From: an uncultured Bacteroidota bacterium
Lineage (GTDB): Bacteria > Bacteroidota > Bacteroidia > Bacteroidales > P3
NCBI GenBank assembly: GCA_902784865.1
Contig: CACZWL010000001.1
Location: 1-64,000, forward strand
DNA: 64,000 nt
Reading direction: 5' to 3'
Under the pieces are notes generated by a model. It did no database searches, was not told where the DNA came from, and was given only the letters and a program-made list of their open reading frames with translations. A program made the translations under genes and the position numbers. How positions within the stretch are numbered: the stretch's first letter is position 1; the number at the start of each line of letters is the position of its first letter. Positions 44,520-52,543 of the stretch are shown here, in pieces.

Positions 44520-45854
44520 CTATCTTCTCCCCCTCTCTTGAAAGGAGAGGGGGCTGGGGGGTGAGGCTTTTTTCACCGTGGCGTAGGGGTATTCGTCGGT
44601 GAGCGTGATCTCGTACTTCCGCTTGCCGTCCTTGCTCTGTGTGTATCGCTTGTTGCCCTGGCAGTAGGGGTAGAGGGGGCGGGTGGCGTAGATGGCGTGG
44701 CCGTTCTTCTTCAGCCACTGGCCCAGCTCCGCCATGCGCTGCAGCGCCTCGGCGGGCAGGTTGCCGTCGGCGTCGGGGCCCACGTTGAGCAGCAGGTTGC
44801 CGCCCTTGGCCACGATGTCTACGAGCATGTGGATGAGTTCTTTGGTGCTTTTGTATTGGTCGCGCGGCGAGTAGCTCCAGCTCTCGCCCAGGGTCATGCA
44901 GGTCTCCCAGGGGTAGGGGAGGAGGGTGTCCGGCACCTGCTTCTCGGGGGTGCGGTAGTTCTCGTAGCGGCCGCCGACGCTGCGGTCGACGATGAGTGTC
45001 TGTGGATTGCGCTCGCGGGCTATCGCGGCCAGGCGCTGCATGTCGAGCTCCTGGATTTGTCCGCTGCAGCCGAGCCAGGGGCGCGTCTCGTCGTTGACGC
45101 TCCAGGCGGGGCGCACCCATCCGCCGTCGAGCCAGAGGATGTCCACGGGGCCGTAGTTGTGCGTCAGCTCGTGGATCTGGTTGTAGGTGAACTCCTGGTA
45201 GCGGCGCCAGCGGTCGGGGTGGCTGGCGATGGAGTAGTTCACGTTGCGGTCGGGCGTGGCCCACTCGTGGGCCCAGTAGTCGTCGCAGTGCCAGTCGGGC
45301 TTGCTGAAGTAGAGCCCGATCCACATGTCCTGCTGGCGGAAAGCGTCGACGATGCCGCGCGTGAAGTCGGTCTGCGCCGGGCAGTCGGGGCCGGTGCTGC
45401 TGTAGTCTGTGTAGCGCGAGTCGTACATGCAGAAGCCGTCGTGGTGCTTGGTGGTGAAGACGAGGTACTTCATGCCCGCCCCCTTGGCGGCCTCGGCCCA
45501 CTGCTGCGGGGCGAAGTGCCTGGGGTTGAACGTCTTGTTGAGCGCCTGGTAGGCCTGGCGGTACTGGTAGTAGTCGCCGTCGCGGGTGCCGAGTATGGGT
45601 CGGCCGTCGGCGTCGAGGCGCTCGCGCACGATCCAGTCCTCGTTGCAGATGCTCCAGCTCTCCACGCAGCCCCACTGCGCGTAGATGCCCCAGTGCATCA
45701 TGAAGCCCAGCTTCAGGTCCTGCCACTCGTCGAGCCGCTGCACGATGGCCGGGTCCGTCTCGGGGATGCTGTCGTGCTGCGCCCGGCAAATTGAAAATTG
45801 CAAACTGAAAATTGAAATTATGGCTGCCGCCAGGAGGTATTTTTTAATTTTCAT
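44520..45854 (-). CDS. Alpha-L-fucosidase (GH29), exported
   Basis: 444 residues from ATG 45854 (another ATG at 45872 adds six). Signal peptide MKIKKYLLAAAIISIFSLQF then SICRAQ, with a repeat-encoded core. GH29 landmarks: LGFMMHWGIYAQWG, YLVFTTKHHDGFCMYDS with the paired His, and DILWLDGGW with the nucleophile Asp near residue 215. The end of the protein (SPPSPLSFQERGRR) is read from a palindromic repeat that includes the stop region. Periplasmic or surface removal of fucose from glycans. Confidence 0.88.
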   Translation of the reverse strand: MKIKKYLLAAAIISIFSLQFSICRAQHDSIPETDPAIVQRLDEWQDLKLGFMMHWGIYAQWGCVESWSICNEDWIVRERLDADGRPILGTRDGDYYQYRQAYQALNKTFNPRHFAPQQWAEAAKGAGMKYLVFTTKHHDGFCMYDSRYTDYSSTGPDCPAQTDFTRGIVDAFRQQDMWIGLYFSKPDWHCDDYWAHEWATPDRNVNYSIASHPDRWRRYQEFTYNQIHELTHNYGPVDILWLDGGWVRPAWSVNDETRPWLGCSGQIQELDMQRLAAIARERNPQTLIVDRSVGGRYENYRTPEKQVPDTLLPYPWETCMTLGESWSYSPRDQYKSTKELIHMLVDIVAKGGNLLLNVGPDADGNLPAEALQRMAELGQWLKKNGHAIYATRPLYPYCQGNKRYTQSKDGKRKYEITLTDEYPYATVKKASPPSPLSFQERGRR

Positions 45855-45898
45855 TGTGTCAGTGTTTTCCATAGGAATGCGCTGTGTCTTTCCTGCTG

Positions 45899-45906
45899 CA
45901 AAGATA
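45899..45906 (-). promoter_or_regulatory. -7 box of the fucosidase gene
   Basis: Minus-strand TATCTTTG, 45 bases before the ATG at 45854. A TTTG lies about 22 bases upstream of it, slightly long for a -33. Confidence 0.65.
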
Positions 45907-46315
45907 CGAAATTGTACCGAAATAAGTTCAAAAATTCAAAAAACTGTACTTTTTTTGGTACAAAAACTGCGCGCAGGGTGGGCGGTCTTTGCGGAAAGGT
46001 GCGCACAGGACTGCCAGAATTCCCAACCATTCCCCAGCCCCTCCCCAGCCATTCCCCTCCGATTCCCCTAGGATTTATATAGAAGGTATATAGATGGTAT
46101 ATGGATGGTATAGATTTTTCGCATGTAAATATCTGGAAATCCGCGCGTTGTGCAGGTATGACCCCTGTGGGGTGTTTATACGCCCTGTCTATCAGGCTGG
46201 CGCACAGTTGGTTGTGAAGGTATGGGGTGGTTGTTTCGTCTTTGCAAAGGTACGGAGAAATTCTGACATCTGCAAGCCTTTCTTCACTTTTTTTTCGCGG
46301 TAAATGTTTTTTTCG
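45907..46315. other. Non-coding gap between the fucosidase gene and the efflux remnant
   Basis: Contains CCCCAGCCCCTCCCCAGCC (46033-46051), a run of GGTATATAGATGGTATA-type repeats (46086-46112), and otherwise no gene. A frame crossing it on the minus strand has no recognisable protein content. Confidence 0.5.
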
Positions 46316-46323
46316 TATCTTTG
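46316..46323 (+). promoter_or_regulatory. -7 box of the former efflux operon
   Basis: TATCTTTG about 100 bases before the TolC-like start at 46423, so the remnant is probably still transcribed. Confidence 0.6.
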
Positions 46324-46422
46324 CAGCGGTTTGTCGTACAATATACCCGGACGTATAATACTCTGTCAGTGAGGTCAGTTGCGGTGTCAGACAAGCCGCA
46401 TGTATAACTGAAAAAACGGAGT

Positions 46423-46695
46423 ATGATACGAGCAAAAAAGTCACTTTTTGCCGCTCTGGCGGCGCTTGTTTTCAGCGGAAATGTGCTCTCGCAGGAGCGT
46501 GAGCTGGGGCTTGATGCCCTGCTGTCGTGTGCCGACAGCGGCAGCGTGTCCCTGCGTGCGGCCCGCAGTGGGGTTGCCGCGGCGCGCGATGCCGCCGATG
46601 CCGCCGACCGCGCGGCGTGGCTGCCCGACCTCGCCCTCTCGGCCGCCGTGGGCTACCACCAATGCATGATTCATTACCTCAACGGAAACCTTTAA
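46423..46695 (+). pseudogene. TolC-family outer-membrane efflux protein, N-terminal fragment
   Basis: 90 residues: signal peptide (KKSLFAALAALVFSGNVLSQ) and the first TolC coiled-coil segment (GLDALLSCADSGSVSLRAA, then WLPDLALSAAVGY), after which the frame runs into unrelated YHQCMIHYLNGNL and stops. A working TolC protein is over 400 residues. This is the 5' end only, with the rest deleted. It is followed 16 bases later by an HlyD-like start, preserving the gene order of a tripartite efflux operon. Confidence 0.75.
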
Positions 46696-46711
46696 TACTA
46701 TTGCATATACT

Positions 46712-47080
46712 ATGAACCGCAAACAGAGAACTTTGGCAGTCAACATCGCCGTCGTGGCCCTCGTGGTGGCCGGACTGGTATGGATTTTCTCCCTCTTCGT
46801 CCGTCCCGGCAGCCGGGCGTGGACCAACAATGCGCAGGTGCGCCGCAACCTTGTCAGCGTCAACAGCCGCGTGCAGGGCTTCGCCGAGAGTGTGCGCTTC
46901 GACGAATATGCCGAGGTGCACGAGGGCGACACCCTGGTGGTGATCGAGTCGCAGGCCTACCGCCTGCAGGTGGCCCAGGCCGAGGCCGGCTACCAGAACG
47001 CCCTTACGGCCCGCAGCGCCCAGGGCACTACCATACGCTTATGGTCGGTGTGCGCAACCTGTTCGGACTCACCGTCTTGA
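46712..47080 (+). pseudogene. HlyD/EmrA-family membrane fusion protein, N-terminal fragment
   Basis: The N-terminal anchor (LAVNIAVVALVVAGLVWIF) and the first lipoyl half (AWTNNAQVRRNLVSVNSRVQ, then EGDTLVVIESQAYRLQVAQA) are normal for EmrA-like proteins. After ARSAQGTT at about residue 107 the frame becomes unrelated (IRLWSVCATCSDSPS) and ends. At that point a second frame takes over as the C-terminus of an MFS transporter, so one deletion has joined the two genes. Confidence 0.75.
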
Positions 47081-47214
47081 TGGGTGTGGTGACGCTGCTG
47101 ATCATCCTAGCCTCGCGCTTCGAGCACAAGCAGTATATCACCCTGCCCACGCTGCGCAAGATTCACGCCGCCATCTCTATTCCCCACCGTGGTGAAGCGG
47201 GCGGCGGTAGGTGA
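47032..47214 (+). pseudogene. C-terminal fragment of an MFS (EmrB-like) efflux pump
   Basis: In the frame that includes ATG 47041 the sequence reads MVGVRNLFGLTVLMGVVTLL then IILASRFEHKQYITLPTLRK, a last transmembrane helix and basic tail typical of DHA2 pumps that sit after TolC and HlyD genes. Everything before the last helix is gone. Its end overlaps the 3' end of the convergent GH3 gene by about 38 bases. Confidence 0.65.
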
Positions 47215-49270
47215 AGGGGAGGTCCACCAGGTCGCGGTCGTCGCTGCTGAAGCCTATCTGTAGGGTCATCTGCGTGCCGTCGGCGGGCTCTTCCATCTTG
47301 CCTGTCTCGGGGTTGTAGTGGCGCAGCCAGAAGGGGTCTATCTGTATGCTGAACGGAACCAGTGGCGCCTCTTCCGTGGCGTTGATAGAGGCGGTGCCAA
47401 CGAGTTGCTTCACAGGGCCTTCGCCGTCGTCGCCCATCGCATACACCTGCACCACGGCGCGGTGATACTTTGCCTTGTGGGCGTCGGTGTTGCAGAGGCT
47501 CAGGGTGCCGCCCACCGTCAGCCGCTCTTCGTCCACCCACGGCTGTTTGATGCTGAAGAAGCTGTAGCTGTAGCCGAAGCCGAAGGCGTACTCCACGCGG
47601 CTGCGGTCGGCGTAGCGGTAGGTGCGCCCCGCCATGTCGTAGTCGGCGAAGTCGGGCAGGTCGTCCGTCGAGCGGTAGAAGGTCACCGGCAGGCGCCCGT
47701 AGTCGTCGCGCTCGCCGAAGAGCAGTTGTCTGACGGCGGTGCCCATGTCCTCGCCGCCGTACCAGCCCACAAGCACCGCCTCGCAGTCATCTATCACGTT
47801 CTCAAGCGCTATGGCGCTCCCTGAGCATAGCACCAGCACCACGCGGTAGCCCTGCTGCCGGAAGGCTTTTATCTCCGCCACCTGCTCTTTGGGCAGTTCT
47901 ATCAGGGTGCGGTCGCCCTTATAAAATCCCTCCTTCTCCACCTGCAGTTCTTCGCCCTCGAGCTGTGGATTGAGGCCTCCGGCATAGATGAGCGTCTTGC
48001 CATCGCCGGCGCTGAGGATTTGGTATCTGGCAAGGGCTTCGCCGATGGTGACGGTGTGGCGTGGCGTGCCGTTGTAGTTGCCCAGCGGCATCAGGCTGTC
48101 CCACATGTTAGGGCCTTCGAGGCGGAGGGATTCACCCTCCTTCAGCGGCAGCACGCCGCTGTTTTTCAGCAGCACCATGCTTCGGGCGGCGATGTCATGG
48201 GCGCTTGTCGGATAATTCTGAGTACTCCGAGTATTCTGAATATTCCGAGTATTCCGAAGACTCACCGCCAGCCTGACCCTCAATATCCTACGCACATGCT
48301 CGTCGACCTTGCTCTCCGGCACCAGCCCCTGCTTCACGGCCTGGCGCAGGGCGGGCAGGCCGCTGCCGCACTCGAGGTCCACCTCGCGGCCGAAGGCGTC
48401 GGCGTAGGCCGCGGCAGCGGTGGCGTGGGTGCGGTGGCGAGGTATCACGGTATCAGTCTCATAGGCGTCGTTCAGCGCCCAGCAGTCGGTGACGAGGATG
48501 CCGTCGTAGCGCCACTCATTGCGCAGTATGTCAAACAGTTCGCGGTTGGTGCAGCAGGGGTCGCCGTTCAGGCGGTTATATGCGCACATGACTTGCGCCA
48601 CGTCGCTGTTCTTTATAATGTATTCAAAAGCAGACAAGTAGGTCGTTTGCAGGTCGCGTTGTGAGACAACGCTGTTGAACTCGTGGCGCACGCCCTCTGG
48701 GCCGCTGTGAACGGCCAGGTGCTTGAGGCAGGCGGCGGTGCTTCCATGCTGCAGGCCTTGGACGCAGGCGAGGCCCATCATGGCGGTGAGGTAGGGGTCC
48801 TCGCCGTAGGTCTCCATGCCTCGGCCCCAGCGCGGGTCGCGGAAGATGTTGATGTTGGGTGTGAAGAAGGTAAGTCCCGCGTAATCACCATAGTAGCCCG
48901 TATCCTGGGCTTCGCGGTGCTTGCGGCGCGCCTCGTGGGCCACGTCGGCAAAGACGCTCTGCACCAGCCGAGGGTCGAAGGTGGCCGCCAAGGCTATGGG
49001 CATGGGGTAGACGGTGGCCAGGCCGGCGCGCCCCACGCCGTGCAGCGCCTCGTTCCACCAGCTGTAGGCTGGCAACCCCAAGCGCTCGATGGCAGGGTTC
49101 TGGTGCACCATCAGGCTCAGCTTCTCGTCGAGCGTCAGGTGCTCCACCAGCCACTCCACACGCCGCTCGAGCGCAAGCGTGGTGTCCTGCCACGGGTAGC
49201 GCTGTGCGCAAATATTTGGTATACAGATTATTGATATGGCTGCTGCCAGCCAGAAGCGCTTCGTTTTCAT
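47177..49270 (-). CDS. Glycoside hydrolase family 3 protein (beta-xylosidase/beta-glucosidase type)
   Basis: 697 residues from ATG 49270 (signal peptide MKTKRFWLAAAISIICIPNI, then CAQ). GH3 N-domain: AYSWWNEALHGVGR, FFTPNINIFRDPRWGRGMET, and the nucleophile Asp in ILVTDCWALND near residue 261. GH3 C-domain includes LVGWYGGEDMGTAVRQLLFG, and a C-terminal fibronectin-like domain follows. The WWNEALHG form is typical of GH3 beta-xylosidases. A repeat-encoded insert (RNTRNIQNTRSTQNY) lies between the two main domains near residue 345. Longer upstream codons pass the promoter and are not used. Confidence 0.88.
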   Translation of the reverse strand: MKTKRFWLAAAISIICIPNICAQRYPWQDTTLALERRVEWLVEHLTLDEKLSLMVHQNPAIERLGLPAYSWWNEALHGVGRAGLATVYPMPIALAATFDPRLVQSVFADVAHEARRKHREAQDTGYYGDYAGLTFFTPNINIFRDPRWGRGMETYGEDPYLTAMMGLACVQGLQHGSTAACLKHLAVHSGPEGVRHEFNSVVSQRDLQTTYLSAFEYIIKNSDVAQVMCAYNRLNGDPCCTNRELFDILRNEWRYDGILVTDCWALNDAYETDTVIPRHRTHATAAAAYADAFGREVDLECGSGLPALRQAVKQGLVPESKVDEHVRRILRVRLAVSLRNTRNIQNTRSTQNYPTSAHDIAARSMVLLKNSGVLPLKEGESLRLEGPNMWDSLMPLGNYNGTPRHTVTIGEALARYQILSAGDGKTLIYAGGLNPQLEGEELQVEKEGFYKGDRTLIELPKEQVAEIKAFRQQGYRVVLVLCSGSAIALENVIDDCEAVLVGWYGGEDMGTAVRQLLFGERDDYGRLPVTFYRSTDDLPDFADYDMAGRTYRYADRSRVEYAFGFGYSYSFFSIKQPWVDEERLTVGGTLSLCNTDAHKAKYHRAVVQVYAMGDDGEGPVKQLVGTASINATEEAPLVPFSIQIDPFWLRHYNPETGKMEEPADGTQMTLQIGFSSDDRDLVDLPFTYRRPLHHGGE

Positions 49271-49274
49271 GCTG

Positions 49275-49282
49275 CAAATATA
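49275..49282 (-). promoter_or_regulatory. -7 box of the GH3 gene
   Basis: Minus-strand TATATTTG only five bases before the ATG at 49270, so the leader would be nearly absent or the true start lies a little downstream. Confidence 0.5.
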
Positions 49283-49355
49283 CGAATAAAAAACAAACGA
49301 GGTGCGGTAATCCTGAATGTGCAATTTTTTTTTCTCCCAATCCAAATATTTTTCG

Positions 49356-49363
49356 TACTTTTG
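49356..49363 (+). promoter_or_regulatory. -7 box of the Fib_succ-domain gene
   Basis: TACTTTTG, 64 bases before ATG 49427. The -33 position is in a T-rich tract. Confidence 0.6.
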
Positions 49364-49426
49364 CAAAATCCAACAGCGCTTTGAATAGTCCATAACATAT
49401 TACATGATTTATTAATCAACACACAC

Positions 49427-49882
49427 ATGAAAACGACATTCAGGCAATTGGCCCTTGTGGCCATGGGAGCCGTAATAGCGCTGACTGTCAGCGGCAAAGA
49501 AACAACCCGGTGGGTCGACCTCGGCCTCCCCAGCGGCGTCTTGTGGGCCAAGTGCAACCTTGGCGGCGCCCGCATACCGACCGTTGACGAGTGGCGCGAG
49601 CTCTACAAAAACACCACCGTCAAGTTGATAAAGCAAAATGGCGTCAACGGCCTCATTTTCACCGCCCCTAATGGCAACAGCATATTCCTGCCCGCCGCGG
49701 GTAGCCGCAGTGGCACAATGCTCAACCGCGTGGGGTCACACGGCTATTATTGGTCCTCGTCGCTTCATCCGAGCGACATGAAGTGTGCTTGGTCCTACCG
49801 CTTCGACAGGTGGAACAAGGGCATGTATCCCGATTTCCGTTATGCAGGTTATCCCATCCGCCCTGTGCGCTCAGCGAGCTAG
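49427..49882 (+). CDS. Secreted Fibrobacter-major-paralogue domain protein (short)
   Basis: 151 residues: signal peptide (LALVAMGAVIALTVSG) and a compact Fib_succ_major-type domain (WVDLGLPSGVLWAKCNLGG, then RIPTVDEWRELYK, LPAAGSRSGT, GYYWSSSLHPSD and a final GYPIRPVR). These domains are common in Bacteroidota secreted proteins; their activity is unknown. It lacks the T9SS tail and extra repeats of larger members. Monocistronic with its own terminator. Confidence 0.78.
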   Translation: MKTTFRQLALVAMGAVIALTVSGKETTRWVDLGLPSGVLWAKCNLGGARIPTVDEWRELYKNTTVKLIKQNGVNGLIFTAPNGNSIFLPAAGSRSGTMLNRVGSHGYYWSSSLHPSDMKCAWSYRFDRWNKGMYPDFRYAGYPIRPVRSAS

Positions 49883-49903
49883 CAGGCATGGAAAAACGAC
49901 CCC

Positions 49904-49943
49904 GGTCGGGGGGAGCACCCGAGGTGCTCCCCCCGACCTTTTT
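49904..49943 (+). terminator. Strong intrinsic terminator after the Fib_succ gene
   Basis: GGTCGGGGGGAGCACC (49904-49919) pairs perfectly with 49923-49938, followed by TTTTT. Confidence 0.9.
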
Positions 49944-49970
49944 CATCAGCCTTCACGCCCCCTCCCCAAC

Positions 49971-50035
49971 CAGTGTCCTACCATAGTAGAAGAGGGGAAG
50001 AAGAGGATGCCTTCAAGGCATTGATAATCACTTGT
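49971..50035 (+). repeat. Promoter-upstream repeat, copy 2
   Basis: CCTACCATAGTAGAAGAGG, GGAAGAAGAGGATGCCTT and GATAATCACTTG. Related to 36485-36545 and 56395-56455. The remaining gap 49883-50249 holds the terminator, this element and a promoter; no gene. Confidence 0.55.
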
Positions 50036-50197
50036 TTGTAAAACTGCGATTTTAGGCCGTTTTTCGGTTTTTTTTCGAAAAAAATGTCAACTTTTACAGA
50101 AGTTTGTAACTGTCTGAAATACAGAATGGAATGTCTGTTTTCGGCAAAAAACGCCGCGATGGCCGTTTTTTGTTCCACGAGTTTCGTTTTTATTTTG

Positions 50198-50205
50198 TAT
50201 CTTTG
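50198..50205 (+). promoter_or_regulatory. -7 box of the regulator/redox cluster
   Basis: TATCTTTG, 45 bases before the GTG at 50250 and 75 before ATG 50280. Confidence 0.65.
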
Positions 50206-50249
50206 CAGCCGTAAATAATATAGTATATGTAGTATAAATTATTGAGACT

Positions 50250-51110
50250 GTGGGAAAAAGAACGATTTTTACAGGCCGGATGAAGATGGCCGACATGATA
50301 GCATCCAACTACGACCTCATCCTGATGCTCCCCCGCTTCGGCATCCACCTCGGCTTCGGCGAGAAGACCATCAAGGAGGTCTGCCGCGAGTTCGGGGTCG
50401 ACGACTTCTTCTTCCTCACCGTCTGCAACATCTACACCTTCGACGATTTCCGTCCCGACGAGGAGGAGATAGCCAAGATCGACAGCCGCCTCGTCGTCGA
50501 GCACCTGCAGGCGTCGCACCGCTACTACACCAACGAGCGCTTGCCCCACATGCAGCGCCACCTCGACCACATAGCCGACTCGGCCGGCGAGCAGTCTGCA
50601 GCCATCCTCAAGAAGTACTTCGCCGACTACTGCCGCGAGGTGCGCGACCACGTGCGCCGCGAGGAACGCAACCTGGCCTCCATGCTCGAGACTCTCCGCG
50701 AGGGTGAACCCCTCGGCAAGGGCGTCAGCGACCACTATATGAAGAGCCACGACAGCATCAAGGACAAGCTCTCCGACCTCACCCAGATCATCTACAAATA
50801 CATCCCCGGCGAGCGCTTGAACGAGGAGATGATGGAACTGGTGTTCGACATCATGCAGCTCAGCCGCGACCTGGAGAAACACGCCGAGATAGAGGAGTTG
50901 CTCCTGCTGCCGTCCGAGGACCACTCGCTGTCCGACCGCGAGCAGGAGGTGCTCGAACTGGTGGCCCAGGGCCTCAGCAGCAAGGAGATAGCCTCGCGTC
51001 TCTGCATCGCCGTCAACACCGTCAACACCCACCGCAAGTCCATCACCCGCAAGACCGGCATCAAGTCGGTGGCTGGCTTGGCGGTCTATGCCATGCTCAA
51101 GAAAAATTAA
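50250..51110 (+). CDS. Hemerythrin-like LuxR-type transcriptional regulator
   Basis: 286 residues from a GTG start (276 from ATG 50280). The N-terminal MKMADMIASNYDLILMLPRF with GIHLGFGEKTIKEVC resembles the ScdA/RIC N-domain. A hemerythrin-like helical bundle follows, with several His (HLQASHRYY, HMQRHLDHI, HVRREE), and a LuxR HTH occupies the last 65 residues (SDREQEVLELVAQGLSSKEI, NTVNTHRKSI). It may sense iron, oxygen or NO state. I keep the GTG start because homologues I recall extend a few residues before MKMAD. It is nine bases before the polyferredoxin gene and likely controls that cluster. Confidence 0.78.
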   Translation: MGKRTIFTGRMKMADMIASNYDLILMLPRFGIHLGFGEKTIKEVCREFGVDDFFFLTVCNIYTFDDFRPDEEEIAKIDSRLVVEHLQASHRYYTNERLPHMQRHLDHIADSAGEQSAAILKKYFADYCREVRDHVRREERNLASMLETLREGEPLGKGVSDHYMKSHDSIKDKLSDLTQIIYKYIPGERLNEEMMELVFDIMQLSRDLEKHAEIEELLLLPSEDHSLSDREQEVLELVAQGLSSKEIASRLCIAVNTVNTHRKSITRKTGIKSVAGLAVYAMLKKN

Positions 51111-51119
51111 TCCTACAAC

Positions 51120-52499
51120 ATGTACAAATACTTCAAATACGTCCGTATGACCCTGGCTGGGCTGATGCTCGTCGGCATCACCGCCCTGCTGCTCGACTGC
51201 ACGGGGGTGCTCCGCCACTACATGGGCTGGGCGCCGAAACTGCAGCTGTTGCCCGCCATCCTGGCAATCAACGTGGTGGCAGTGGTAGCGGTGCTGCTGG
51301 TGACCCTCCTCATCGGCCGCCTCTACTGCTCGCTGGTATGCCCCATGGGCATATTCCAAGACCTCCTGATCTGGATCCACAAGGTGTGGCCTGGAAGCCG
51401 TAAGTTTCACTATCGCAAGCCGTTGCCATGGCTGCGCTACACTGTGCTGGCCCTTTTTGTCATCCTTATGGTCTTCGGGCTGAACGCCATCGCCGTCCTC
51501 ATCGCCCCCTACAGCGCCTACGCCCGCATGGTGCAAGGCTTTGCCACCGGCGGCGCGCTCCTCGTGGTGGCGATTGCAACCCTCGTCGTCATGGTAGGCT
51601 TCACCTTCTTCGGGCGCCTCTGGTGCAACACCGCCTGCCCCGTGGGCACCCTGCTGGGCCTCGTCGCCAAGTATCGCATCTTCGGCATCCGCATCGACAG
51701 CGAGAAGTGTGTCGGTTGCCACCAGTGCGAGAAGGGCTGCAAGTGTGGTTGCATCGACATCGACGGTGGCTGCAAGGTCGACGACTCGCGCTGTGTCGAC
51801 TGCTGGAACTGCCTCTCCAAGTGCAAGGTAGGAGCCATCAGCATTTCTAGTAAAACTAGTAAGTCTAGTAAGTCTATCGACATAGACCCCTCACGCCGAG
51901 CCTTTGTGGCCACGAGCCTCGCTGTCGGAACTGCCGCCACGCTCCACGCGCAAGAGCAGAAACTCGACGGCGGACTGGCCGCCATCCTCGACAAGTCGGT
52001 ACCCAAGCGCAACGTGCCGCTGAAGCCCTTCGGCGCCGTCAGCCTCAAGAACTTTGAGAGTCGCTGCACCGCCTGCCAGCTCTGCGTCAGCCAGTGCCCC
52101 GAGAAGGTGCTGCGCCCCTCCACCGAGCTGGGCTCCTTCCTGCAGCCCTACATGGCCTTCGACCAGGGCTATTGCCGCATGGCCTGCACCCGCTGCAGCG
52201 AGGTGTGCCCCGCCGGCGCCATCCAGCCCATCACCAAGGAGGAGAAGACCGCCATCAGCATCGGCCTCGCCGTGACCTTGCACGACAACTGCATCTCGGG
52301 CCAGGGTGTCGACTGCGGCGCCTGCGCCCGCCACTGCCCCTCGGCGGCCATCAGCATGGTCACCGGCCCCAACGGCCGCCCCTTGCCCGCCGTCAACGAG
52401 AACCGATGCCTCGGCTGCGGCGCATGCGAATACTACTGCCCCGCACGCCCCATGACGGCCATCTACGTCGAAGGCCGCGAACACCACGCAGAAATTTGA
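51120..52499 (+). CDS. Membrane polyferredoxin (NapH/NapG-like) with an internal twin-arginine segment
   Basis: 459 residues. N-terminal membrane part (about residues 10-180) with NapH-type CSLVCPMGIF and CNTACPVGTL. Ferredoxin clusters follow: CVGCHQCEKGCKCGC, CVDCWNCLSKCKVGA. Then SRRAFVATSLAVG (Arg259-Arg260) followed by a short hydrophobic stretch and Ala-rich AATLHAQ looks like a Tat signal inside the chain. After it come further clusters: CTACQLCVSQCP, CRMACTRCSEVCP, CGACARHCP, CLGCGACEYYCP. A tract encoding SSKTSKSSKS precedes the twin arginine. Likely passes electrons to the neighbouring oxidoreductase. Confidence 0.85.
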   Translation: MYKYFKYVRMTLAGLMLVGITALLLDCTGVLRHYMGWAPKLQLLPAILAINVVAVVAVLLVTLLIGRLYCSLVCPMGIFQDLLIWIHKVWPGSRKFHYRKPLPWLRYTVLALFVILMVFGLNAIAVLIAPYSAYARMVQGFATGGALLVVAIATLVVMVGFTFFGRLWCNTACPVGTLLGLVAKYRIFGIRIDSEKCVGCHQCEKGCKCGCIDIDGGCKVDDSRCVDCWNCLSKCKVGAISISSKTSKSSKSIDIDPSRRAFVATSLAVGTAATLHAQEQKLDGGLAAILDKSVPKRNVPLKPFGAVSLKNFESRCTACQLCVSQCPEKVLRPSTELGSFLQPYMAFDQGYCRMACTRCSEVCPAGAIQPITKEEKTAISIGLAVTLHDNCISGQGVDCGACARHCPSAAISMVTGPNGRPLPAVNENRCLGCGACEYYCPARPMTAIYVEGREHHAEI

Positions 52500-52543
52500 T
52501 TTTTTATCGTCATAAACCCCAAAAAAACCTAAAACCCAAACCT

